NCBI GenBank assembly: GCA_947497245.1
Contig: CANMFO010000003.1
Span: 434,001 to 498,000, forward strand
Direction of reading: 5' to 3'
Length of the DNA stretch: 64,000 nucleotides
Origin: an uncultured Flavobacteriaceae bacterium
GTDB lineage: Bacteria > Bacteroidota > Bacteroidia > Flavobacteriales > Flavobacteriaceae
Position numbers and translations under genes: made by a program. Below, one piece after another: positions 1 to 8,800 of the stretch. Position 1 is the first letter of the stretch. Each line of letters opens with the position of its first letter. The notes below the pieces were generated by a model. It had not been told where the DNA came from, did not search any database, and was given only the letters and a program-made list of their open reading frames with translations.

Positions 1-161
1 GGAACGACCGTGTTCACATGGCTCGACAACCCGTCGTCGTACGTAAGGCATATTGCGGCCTTGGCGCCATTGGGCCATAAGATCTCATCCGTGGTCTGGG
101 CGCAGGCAGTTGTTAAGAGCAAAAAAAATACATAGCTGATCTTCAGTTTTTGATTCTTCAT
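1..161 (-). CDS. Polysaccharide deacetylase (NodB-type), N-terminal fragment, probable lipoprotein
   Basis: Only the first 53 codons lie in the window; the gene runs off the left edge. Starting from the ATG at 161, the protein has a basic start (MKNQKLK), a hydrophobic stretch and a Cys after LTTA, which fits a lipoprotein signal. It continues with WPNGAKAAICLTYDDGL, the first NodB motif of polysaccharide deacetylases (carbohydrate esterase 4), where the Asp pair is the base and a metal ligand. Family knowledge predicts removal of acetyl groups from cell-wall or exported polysaccharide outside the cytoplasm. The substrate and the remaining motifs cannot be seen. Confidence 0.8.
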   Translation of the reverse strand, partial: MKNQKLKISYVFFLLLTTACAQTTDEILWPNGAKAAICLTYDDGLSSHVNTVV

Positions 162-325
162 ATTTCAATTTTTTACGATTACCGGGACCCAGTTCTGCTG
201 TGGAAAATAAACATTTTTGGTCCCTCTTGGAGCGCATGGTCCCGATTTTTTTCCACGAGGAGGTTTTTTTTGGAGATGAACCGTCAATAGCAATTCGGTG
301 TATCTTTTCAGTATCGCATTTTTCC

Positions 326-370
326 ATCCCTAAAGGGATTGTCGCGACCTGACCTAGGTCATACCATTTG
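326..370 (+). promoter_or_regulatory. Two short palindromes and a near -7 element upstream of tonB
   Basis: The gap between the divergent deacetylase and tonB genes (162-411) contains ATCCC-TAAA-GGGAT (326-339), the perfect 10-bp palindrome GACCTAGGTC (351-360), and TACCATTTG (362-370). The last resembles the Bacteroidota -7 element TAnnTTTG with one extra spacer base. The arrangement could be an operator next to a promoter for tonB. No protein is known to bind here; I infer function only from symmetry and position. Confidence 0.3.
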
Positions 371-411
371 TTCGGTAAGTGGTTTATTTTAAGTCTTTAA
401 AGGGATGCGTC

Positions 412-1134
412 ATGGAGGTAAAAAAGAACCCGAAGGCAGATTTGAACCGAGATAGTGGCCTTTTTTTTGTCATTGGCCTTGCCCTGGCACTTTTCATTAC
501 CTGGAGGGCGCTGGAGCATAAAACCTTTCCTTCCGAAGAGCAGTTTGTTGAAATCCTCGAGGTAACGGAAGACCTAAAGGAGGAAGTGCCCATAACAGAA
601 ACGATCAACACCCCGCCACCCCCGCCCCCACCTCAGGCACCTGAAATTATCGAAATTGTGGAAGATGCCGCGGAGATCGAGGAGACGGTCATTGAAAGTA
701 CCGAAATAAACCAGGAGACGGTCGTCGAAGAGGTCGTAAAGGTGGACGATGTGGAAGTAGCGGAACTGGAAGAGGAAATCTCCGTTCCTTTTTCGGTCAT
801 CGAAAATGTACCCATTTTCCCGGGTTGTGAAAACCTGACGGACAATGAGGAACGCAAGGCCTGTTTCCAGGACAAGGTGCAGGAACACATAATAAGGGAA
901 TTCAAATATCCTCCCGTTGCCATTGAACTGGGGATACAGGGTAGGGTGTACGTGCAATTCGTAATCGACACCCAGGGACATATCACCAATGTTAGAACCC
1001 GGGGACCGGACGTTGGTCTGGAGCAAGAAGCGGCCCGGATCATAGCCTCCCTACCCCAAATGACGCCGGGAAAGCAGAGAGGCAGGGCGGTAAGGGTACC
1101 TTACAATATCCCGGTCATCTTTAAACTTCAATGA
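412..1134 (+). CDS. TonB family energy transducer
   Basis: A 240-residue protein of the TonB/gliding TonB-like family. After a short basic N-terminus comes one membrane segment (about residues 16-34), then a run of seven prolines (about 66-72) with an acidic Glu/Val-rich stretch that should span the periplasm. The C-terminal TonB domain (about 165-240) includes YPPVAIELGIQGRVYVQF, a signature of this domain. It would transmit proton-motive-force energy from ExbB/ExbD to outer-membrane TonB-dependent receptors such as the SusC in this window, although that pairing is unproven. I chose the ATG at 412; an in-frame GTG at 379 would add 11 residues that do not look conserved. No exbB or exbD is adjacent. 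It converges with the phosphoesterase gene, 10 bp away. Confidence 0.9.
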   Translation: MEVKKNPKADLNRDSGLFFVIGLALALFITWRALEHKTFPSEEQFVEILEVTEDLKEEVPITETINTPPPPPPPQAPEIIEIVEDAAEIEETVIESTEINQETVVEEVVKVDDVEVAELEEEISVPFSVIENVPIFPGCENLTDNEERKACFQDKVQEHIIREFKYPPVAIELGIQGRVYVQFVIDTQGHITNVRTRGPDVGLEQEAARIIASLPQMTPGKQRGRAVRVPYNIPVIFKLQ

Positions 1135-1144
1135 TCGACCGGGT

Positions 1145-2047
1145 TCAATTTTGGGCCTTCCGATAGCTCTCCAATAGCTCGGGTCCCTCCAATATGGACC
1201 GGATTATCTGTAGGGTCCCGTCATCTTTGGTCTCTATCTGCCATTTGACCAGTGCTATTTTACCTCCCTCGATCTCTATTCCCGTAATGCTCCTCGGATG
1301 TACACAGCTACCATCGTTGAACAACGGAATGTCGCCGGGCTCCGGAAAACGGGGCCTGTGGGTATGGCCTATAATGGTGATCAAGAGTTTGTTCTTTAAG
1401 ATCCATCTTTTGATGCGCCGTTCGACCTTGATGAGTTCCTTATAATTTTTGGCCGGGCTTGTGGGATCGGCAATGCCCCAAACCTGTAAGGGTTTCCAAA
1501 GCACCCGTACCAAAAACCTTCCCCATCGCCAAAAGGTATAGTTCCACCAATCGGCTTGGTGGCCATGTGTGAGGAAAAGTTCCTGGCCCGTGACGGTATG
1601 TTTCAGGATCAGGCCCTCATGGTAGGCCATATCTTCCAACAGCCCTTTTTCACGGCCCTCCACGGGGTCAAAATAGGTCGAAAGATGCCTTTTTACATAA
1701 TCGGGATCCTTGTACACCATATCGTGATTTCCCCAGAGCATGTGCAAGCGATTGTCCAAATGGTACTCCCGTAACAGCTTGTACACATTTTTGTGGGCTT
1801 CGAATATGGGCTTAAAGTTCAGGTTTTCCCAAAGTTCGTCCCCATCGCCCAGTTCGCAATACTCGAAACCTTGCTTAAAATAATACCTCAAGGCATGAAA
1901 ATAGATGTTTCGGTTGTTGGCAAAATCGTCGGCAAAGCTGTTATCGCCCCTATGGCAATCACTGAACAAGATAAACTTCGAACTGTCGTCAAAAGCAACG
2001 GTCTTTGCATTTTTGTACGCTCGCGTTAACCTGAAATTCGATGACAT
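1145..2047 (-). CDS. Calcineurin-like metallophosphoesterase
   Basis: A 300-residue soluble protein with the full calcineurin-like metal-site series: FSDCHRGD (about 28-35), GDGDELWEN (about 62-70), WGNHD (about 105-109), LTHGHQ (about 159-164) and IGHTHRP (about 226-232). The short second motif and overall size resemble LpxH-type UDP-2,3-diacylglucosamine hydrolases, but the sequence is diverged and I would not assign that reaction. No signal peptide, so cytoplasmic or peripheral at the inner membrane. It is monocistronic, with about 170 bp separating it from the divergent GAF gene. A dimetal phosphoesterase is secure; the substrate is unknown. Confidence 0.85.
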   Translation of the reverse strand: MSSNFRLTRAYKNAKTVAFDDSSKFILFSDCHRGDNSFADDFANNRNIYFHALRYYFKQGFEYCELGDGDELWENLNFKPIFEAHKNVYKLLREYHLDNRLHMLWGNHDMVYKDPDYVKRHLSTYFDPVEGREKGLLEDMAYHEGLILKHTVTGQELFLTHGHQADWWNYTFWRWGRFLVRVLWKPLQVWGIADPTSPAKNYKELIKVERRIKRWILKNKLLITIIGHTHRPRFPEPGDIPLFNDGSCVHPRSITGIEIEGGKIALVKWQIETKDDGTLQIIRSILEGPELLESYRKAQN

Positions 2048-2183
2048 TTTTTTTTGTTATTGGGGTGGATACGGACCACATCATATAAACGACCCGGACG
2101 AAAACTATGGGATTTCCGTAAATATCCAAAAAATACGGGAACCCCCTAAATATTCCTTTAACAAAATATCCCGTAATCTTTTG

Positions 2184-2191
2184 TAACTTTG
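2184..2191 (+). promoter_or_regulatory. Bacteroidota -7 promoter element for the GAF gene
   Basis: TAACTTTG matches the TAnnTTTG consensus of the Bacteroidota primary sigma factor and lies 26 bp before the ATG at 2218, implying a short leader. No clear -33 TTG is seen at the usual spacing. The upstream DNA carries an inverted repeat TACGGGA/TCCCGTA (2134-2140 and 2169-2175) covering the expected -33 region. Confidence 0.6.
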
Positions 2192-2217
2192 TAGGCTCTC
2201 AAACGTCTAAGGGATAT

Positions 2218-4590
2218 ATGAAGAAGGATGTGCAGAACAAGATGCCATTGAAACAGCTCATCAGTTTTAACAAACTTTTGGAGCGGTACGATGCCATGGC
2301 CGAGGGACCCGATCCCGTTATGGCCGAAAGGGCGAAGCGTATCTTGGCAGCACAGGCCCCATATCCCGAACTACGGGAAGGCTTTAACGACGAGACCCTT
2401 CTCAAAAAACATGAGGAGGTCATTCGAATCATTCTACAGGATACCTTTTCGGAGGTGCTTACGCACAACGAGATCAAAATAGCCTCGCTCCCCTTTGACA
2501 ATACGGTTTTCAATGCATCCAAGCGTTTTCAAAAGATCATTGAAGATGCGGGCAAGGATTTCGTGCCGCAAATGCGCGACCTTCCCGATAACCAAATGTA
2601 CGCCATTGCCTGCACGGTGATCCTGAACGCGCACTATGGCTTCAATATCGATTTTAAAAGGCCCTTCTTTTACGATATCCCAGATGCCAATGGGGTCATG
2701 AAGCATTACCGCATTCTGTACAACGCCGATTTTGTCGAAATACTTCCCACCGAGAAAGCGAAGGAATTGACCCAGGCCGATGTCGAGGAACTGATTGATA
2801 ACTTTGATAATATAGATCTTTGGAAAGAAAAAATTCCACCCCAAAGTTTTATAATGAAAGGTTTTGTGATCTCCAATATGTTCGATGTCACAGTGGAACA
2901 TTCCATCTCGGAAATAAAATCGAACCTGATCGCCAACGATAAGAGGGCCAGCACCAATTTTATGGAGGACCTGGGGGAAACCTTTCGGTCGTTCTTTAAT
3001 ATCAAGGACATCAATGCGGGTTTTGTGACCTACAATCCGAAAGAAAACAGTTTTGAACGGGTGCACGGGTATGGCATAGAAAGCGTAATCCTGGGCAAGG
3101 AGGATGTTACGGCCTGCGACACGGCGCTCTGTCCCGGTTCCTACAAGGCCTTGTTAGGGGACAATACGTATTTTGCGGTTTCGGATGTCGATAAGTATTT
3201 CGAGATGTCGGAAGGTATGGCACCGTACAAAAATTTAAAGGAAGCGGGCTATCAGAGCGCTATTTTTGCCCCCATTGCTGATGATGGCAATTTATTGGGC
3301 GTGTTGGAGTTGGCCTCCCCGCAGAAACTGGCATTGAACAGCATCAATGCCCATAAGTTGGAAGATATCATGCCCTATATCGTCACGGCGGTATTGCGGT
3401 CCAAGGCAGAAGAGGAAAACCTGATCGATGCCGTGATACAGCACGAATGTACTTCGGTGCATTCATCCGTGTATTGGAGGTTCCAAGAAGAGGCGAAGAA
3501 CTTTATCAAGGATAGTCTGCAGGGCCTTCAGCCGTCCTTTAAGGAAGTGGTGTTCCCGGATGTAAATCCATTGTACGGCCAAATCGATATTAAAGGGTCG
3601 TCCAAGGCAAGGAATACGGCCATCCAAAGAGATTTGATGATTCAATTGTCCGAGATCAGCACCGTACTTACCGAAGCCTTTGATAAGACCAAGTTGCCCA
3701 TCTATGAGGAACTTATCTTTAGGGTGGCGAACCATGTCGATGCCATTAAGGGGACCCTGCACACCAATAGTGAGCAGGCCATCTTTAATTTTGTGATGGA
3801 GGAGATCAATCCGGTATTCAAACACTTGAAAAAGGTGGATGCCCATTTGGAAAAACTGATTACGACCTATGAGTCCTATATTGATCCGGGAACGCATTCC
3901 TATTACGACCATCGAAAAAATTACGATGATAGCGTTATGCTCATCAATAAAAAATTGGCTTCTTTGATCGACAATAGACAAGAAGAGGCCCAAGAGATGT
4001 ACCCACATTATTTTGAGCGGTACAAGACGGACGGAGTGGAGCACAACATGTACATTGGGGAAAGTATCTCCGAAGACAGGGATTTTAACCCGCTTTACCT
4101 GAACAACCTACGGTTGTGGCAGTTGCAGGTCATGTGTGAGATGGAAAACACCCATTACGCCTTAAAGCCCCAGCTTCCGGTGCCTTTGGACGTGGCCTCG
4201 TTGATTTTGGTTTACAATACCCACCTGTCGATCCGATTTAGGATGGATGAAAAACGTTTTGATGTCGATGGCACCTACAATGCCCGGTATGAGATCATCA
4301 AAAAACGCATTGACAAGTCCTTTGTAAAGGGGACCAAGGAACGCCTTACCCAAACGGGGAAAATGGTAATCGTTTATTCCCAAAAGAGCGACGAACTCGA
4401 ATACCTACGGTACATCAAATTCCTGAAATCGAAAGGATATTTCACCGGGAAGGTAGAAATTGTGGAACTGGAGGGGCTTCAAGGTGTCGCCGGCCTAAAG
4501 GCCATTCGTGCAGAAATACTCTACAAAAAGAGCGCCGAATCGGAAAGGACCTATACCTATGAGGATCTGATGGAAGAACTCAAAGCCTAG
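2218..4590 (+). CDS. Large GAF-domain protein, function unknown
   Basis: A 790-residue soluble protein with no signal peptide or membrane segment. About residues 245-395 form a GAF-like ligand-binding domain, recognisable by FAPIADDGNLLGVLELASP near its end. The N-terminal (1-240) and C-terminal (400-790) regions are not assignable by eye; the latter is helix-rich and contains a conserved-looking YDHRKNYDDSV. I see no kinase, cyclase, GGDEF or DNA-binding output domain, so its partner and signal are unknown. It has its own promoter element. It runs tail to tail with the HD-PycTM gene, with only 18 bp between the stop codons. Similar long GAF proteins occur in Flavobacteriia as uncharacterised proteins. 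Confidence 0.75.
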   Translation: MKKDVQNKMPLKQLISFNKLLERYDAMAEGPDPVMAERAKRILAAQAPYPELREGFNDETLLKKHEEVIRIILQDTFSEVLTHNEIKIASLPFDNTVFNASKRFQKIIEDAGKDFVPQMRDLPDNQMYAIACTVILNAHYGFNIDFKRPFFYDIPDANGVMKHYRILYNADFVEILPTEKAKELTQADVEELIDNFDNIDLWKEKIPPQSFIMKGFVISNMFDVTVEHSISEIKSNLIANDKRASTNFMEDLGETFRSFFNIKDINAGFVTYNPKENSFERVHGYGIESVILGKEDVTACDTALCPGSYKALLGDNTYFAVSDVDKYFEMSEGMAPYKNLKEAGYQSAIFAPIADDGNLLGVLELASPQKLALNSINAHKLEDIMPYIVTAVLRSKAEEENLIDAVIQHECTSVHSSVYWRFQEEAKNFIKDSLQGLQPSFKEVVFPDVNPLYGQIDIKGSSKARNTAIQRDLMIQLSEISTVLTEAFDKTKLPIYEELIFRVANHVDAIKGTLHTNSEQAIFNFVMEEINPVFKHLKKVDAHLEKLITTYESYIDPGTHSYYDHRKNYDDSVMLINKKLASLIDNRQEEAQEMYPHYFERYKTDGVEHNMYIGESISEDRDFNPLYLNNLRLWQLQVMCEMENTHYALKPQLPVPLDVASLILVYNTHLSIRFRMDEKRFDVDGTYNARYEIIKKRIDKSFVKGTKERLTQTGKMVIVYSQKSDELEYLRYIKFLKSKGYFTGKVEIVELEGLQGVAGLKAIRAEILYKKSAESERTYTYEDLMEELKA

Positions 4591-4608
4591 CCATCCATTC
4601 CAGTGGCC

Positions 4609-5793
4609 CTATCTATCTGGCCCCAAGAAATGGAACCCCAACGCAAATGCGATCACCGAGACCACGATACCTATCATAAAGATGGTATAGGTCAACCTTA
4701 GAATACTGTACTTTCGGTTCAGTACCAACCCCAAAAAGTAAAGATCTTTCGTAAGGCTGGTGTAGATATATTCCTTGTCCTTTACCAATTCCTTAATGGC
4801 CCACTCGTAGTCGGGCAATTTCATTTTGTGGAAATTGCCGAAGAACAGTAGGTTTACCTTTTTATTCTTCACATCTTCCTTGGTGAACTGTCCACTGGTC
4901 ACATTGGGACGGGTGGCCAAGACGGCCATGATCATTGAGATGACGCTGAAGACCACAAAAATGACCGTAGGATAGATCAGGTACGAATTCGACGGGTTGT
5001 CCAATTTGGGAATAAGGTTCGAAAGGACAACCGAGATGATGATCGCGTTTACCGAAAGCAGGATGTTCGCCTTGGTGTCGGCAATGTCGCTTAGGGTAAT
5101 ATGATTTTTTAAGGTCACCCGGAACAACGTCTGGATTCCCCTGTCCGGGCTCTCGCTTTTATACCGGGCCTTTAGGTTCTCTTTTTTGGCGATTTCCTTT
5201 TCCGTTTTCCTTTCCTTTTTTAACCTTTTAAGGTTTTTTTCCTTTTTTTGCTGCCAGTGCTCCAGGGCGTAATCGGTATAAAACTTTTGCTCGGATTCGA
5301 ACATTTTAATGTTCGCGTTCCGCCATTCCCTATGGCTGTACTCCGCTATCCCCAGCAACGAAAGCTCCTCCCTTAAGAATTCAGAGGTTTCCAGATAGGT
5401 GTCACTTCCAAAATGCGAGGAATCCGCGTCCCTAATGATCTGCTCCATCAGGTTCTGTGGCTCATAGTGCCTTTTGGTCGCCAAAATGAGGTCGGTGACC
5501 CTCTTGGTTCCCTCGACCCCATAGCCCTGTTTCTTCAGATATGTCGATGCGATCGCACAGCTTTCCTCCTCGTGGTTCTCGCACCCTTTGGTATACCCGG
5601 TATCATGAAACCAGGCGGCTAACAACAGCGCCTCGCTTTCTTTGGCTTCAAGAGGGTAATGGTCTAGTAATTCTTTAGTATTTTTAACGACTCTTTGGGT
5701 ATGACGTAAATTGTGGTACAAAAATTTAGGATCCAGTTGGTTGGATAGGAGATCGGTGGCAAAGTCCTCGGCTTTTTCAAGAATGTCCGACAT
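4609..5793 (-). CDS. HD-domain hydrolase fused to a Pycsar-effector-type membrane domain (PycTM/DUF5706)
   Basis: A 394-residue two-part protein. Residues 1-180 form an HD phosphohydrolase domain with His31 (HNLRHT), His63-Asp64 (WFHDTGY) and Asp122 (IIRDADSSHFG), the expected metal ligands. A highly basic, probably coiled linker (about 183-212) follows. Residues 213-394 match the PycTM domain: the diagnostic stretch DIADTKANILLSVNAIII (about 236-253) leads into membrane segments near 245-265, 273-293 and 367-390. In Pycsar anti-phage systems this domain forms the membrane-disrupting effector that responds to cCMP or cUMP. Here an HD nucleotide hydrolase replaces the usual partners, and no uridylate or cytidylate cyclase gene is nearby, so a defence role is not shown. 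It diverges from the phosphatase-barrel gene across 56 bp. Confidence 0.85.
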   Translation of the reverse strand: MSDILEKAEDFATDLLSNQLDPKFLYHNLRHTQRVVKNTKELLDHYPLEAKESEALLLAAWFHDTGYTKGCENHEEESCAIASTYLKKQGYGVEGTKRVTDLILATKRHYEPQNLMEQIIRDADSSHFGSDTYLETSEFLREELSLLGIAEYSHREWRNANIKMFESEQKFYTDYALEHWQQKKEKNLKRLKKERKTEKEIAKKENLKARYKSESPDRGIQTLFRVTLKNHITLSDIADTKANILLSVNAIIISVVLSNLIPKLDNPSNSYLIYPTVIFVVFSVISMIMAVLATRPNVTSGQFTKEDVKNKKVNLLFFGNFHKMKLPDYEWAIKELVKDKEYIYTSLTKDLYFLGLVLNRKYSILRLTYTIFMIGIVVSVIAFALGFHFLGPDR

Positions 5794-5849
5794 ATAGTGG
5801 GTGTTAGAATTCCCCCAAATTACAAAATTTTGAACTTAAGGACCTGGAT

Positions 5850-8800
5850 ATGAAAAAATATTACCTAGTCTTGTTTATAACGGTCTTTTTGACCAATTGT
5901 GCCACGTATAAGACCAAATATGCGGAGGCGGACCCGATAGATCGATCTGGGGAGGACAAGGGGGTCTCCCATACCTTCTATTTGATCGGGGATGCCGGCC
6001 TGTCGCCTCTTGGCGGAATGAACCCAGTACTTCTGGCCTTTCGGGATGAATTGGGAAAGGCCGACAAAAACAGTACGGCGATTTTTTTGGGAGACAATAT
6101 CTATCCTGCCGGGATGCCCGGTAAAAAAGGTGCGACCCTGGCCTATAAGACCGCCAAAAGCCACCTGGACGCCCAAATAAAGACCTTGGAAGATTTTCAG
6201 GGCCGGCCGATGTTCCTTCCCGGCAACCACGACTGGTACAATGAAGGCCCAAAGGGCTTGGAACGACAGGAAAAGTATATCAAGAAGCAGATCGAGAGCA
6301 AGGACCCATTTCTTCCCGAGAACGGATGTCCCATGGAGGTGGTCAAAGTGAACGACGACCTGGCGGTAATTGCCATCGATACGGAGTGGTACCTGACCGA
6401 TTGGGATCGCTTTCCGACGATGAACGACGACTGTAGCATTAAAAGCCGTACCAAATTTTGGGAAGAGGTCGAGGGCGCCATCAAAAAGAACCGCGACAAG
6501 ACCACGATCATTGCCCTGCACCATCCCATGTTCACCTATGGGGTACACGGGGGCGAATTTTCAATGCGACAGCAACTCTATCCGAGCAGCAAGAAAGTTC
6601 CCTTGCCCATCTTTGGTACCCTGATCAATATGCTCCGGAAAACCACTGGCGCCTCCACAACCGATATACAGAACAAAAGGTACAAGGAGTTCAGAAAGCG
6701 CATGATCACCTTGGCCCAGTATTCCGAAAAGGTGGTGTTTGCCTCGGGACACGAGCATACGTTGCAGTACATCGTGGAGCAGAACACGCCACAGATCGTG
6801 AGTGGTTCAGGTGCCAAAAAAGGGGCCACACGCCTCTTGGGCGGAAGTAAGTTCTCAACGGGAAGCAAGGGATATGCGGTCTTGCAGGTTTACAAAGATG
6901 GTTCTTCGTCCGTGACCTATTATGGAATTTCAGAAGCAGGGGAAAAAACAGAGCTGTTCTCCTCGCAGGTACTACCGCCCGACCGCACCCGGCATACTGA
7001 AACCTATGGGGAATCTTTCCCTCAGGAAGCAACGTCCTCTGTGTATACCAAGGAAGAAATTGATAAGAGCGGGCTCTTTAAGGCCCTTTGGGGCGACCGG
7101 TACAGAAAATATTACGCCACCGAAGTGACCGCACCAACGGTCCGCCTCGACACCTTGTTCGGGGGCCTTAGCCCGGTTCGAAAAGGAGGTGGGCACCAAT
7201 CGAAATCACTTCGGTTACGAAGTAAAAATGGTCGGGAGTACGTAATGCGGGCGCTCCGGAAACAGGCGGAGCTCTATTTGCAGGCGATGGTGTTCCAAGA
7301 GAATTATGTCATGGAGGATTTAGAGGATACCTACATGCAGGAATTTATGGAAGACTTCTACACCGGTTCCCATCCGTACGCCCCGTTTACTATAGGTCCG
7401 CTTGCCGATGCCATAGATATCTACCACACCAATCCGGTGCTCTACTACGTACCCAAACAGGCCGCTTTGGAGGATTTCAATTCAAATTTCGGGGATGAAC
7501 TGTATATGATAGAAGAGCATACCGGGGACGATCACGGGGACCAGAAGAGCTTTGGCTATTCCGATACCTTGATCAGTACGGACGAAATGTTGGAGAATCT
7601 CCGGGATGACGAAAAATATGAAGTCGATGCAGAGACTTATATTCGAGCGAGACTTTTCGATATGGTGCTGGGCGACTGGGATCGACACGTCGATCAATGG
7701 CGCTGGGCCAGGTTCAAGCCGAAAGGAAGTAAAAAAGTAATTTTTCGACCAGTACCCCGGGATCGGGACCAGGCGTATTCTATCATGGGGGACGGACTTT
7801 TTATGGGCCTGGCAACGCGCCTCGTTCCGGCACTCCGTTTAATGGAGGGCTTCGATCATCAGATTCGGGATGTAAAGGGGTTTAATTCATCGCCGAAGAC
7901 CTATGTTCTGGACATGGCGGTACTATCGGAGACCACTAGAGATCAATGGGCCGAACAGGCCCGGTTTATCCAAGAAAACCTTACGGAACCTATCATTGAC
8001 AATGCTTTTTTATCCTTTCCAAAGGAAGTGCGGGATGGGACGGTACAGGAAATAAAACGCAAATTGTTGTCCCGAACAAGCGATATCGGCCAAATTGCAG
8101 ATACGTATTTTGGGATATTGAACAAATATGCCGTGGTCACAGGTACCGATAAGGACGACTGGTTCGAAATCGAGCATTTGGGCAGGACGGAGACCAAGAT
8201 CAAGGTCTATCGCATCATTGACGGGGAAAAGAAAAGGAAGTTTTTCGAAAAAGTGTTCCGTTCCGATGTCACCAGGGAGGTCTGGGTGTACGGTCTGGAT
8301 GACGAAGATCACTTTGAGGTTAAAGGGGCCGGGAACAGTGCCATCAAAGTTCGTTTGGTCGGGGGCCAGAACAACGACGTCTATGAAGTGGGGGAAGGCG
8401 GAAAAACCTATGTGTATGACCACAAGACCAAAAAGAACACCTTTACCGATGTTTCCAAGGCCAAGGTAAGGCTAACGGATGACTATGTGCTCAACACCTA
8501 CCAGCCTCTGGAGTTGCGAAACAGCAACAATCAGCTTATCCCTACCGTGGGATTCAATCCCGATGACGGAATGAAGATCGGACTGGACAATACCTATACC
8601 TACAACGGGTTTAGACAAAACCCGTTTACCTCGCAACATCACGCGAACGCGGCCTTTTATTTTGCGACCAGTGGATTTGAATTGGGTTATAAGGGCGAGT
8701 TTGCCCATGTTTTTGGAAAAACGAACCTGGAATTGGCAGGGAAGTTTACCAGTCCCAACTTTTCGGTGAATTTTTTTGATTTTGGAAACGAGACCGAAAA

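Noticed and set aside
85-327. An 80-residue open frame on the minus strand
   Set aside because: It overlaps the start of the deacetylase gene in another frame, has no recognisable motif, and the deacetylase frame has a proper signal peptide and NodB motif.
1145-2047. Naming the phosphoesterase lpxH
   Set aside because: Metal motifs fit, but the length (300 residues) and other regions differ from standard LpxH, so a specific reaction is not justified.
4609-5793. Calling the HD-PycTM gene a complete Pycsar anti-phage system
   Set aside because: No pyrimidine cyclase or other defence gene is nearby, so only the domain, not the system, is supported.
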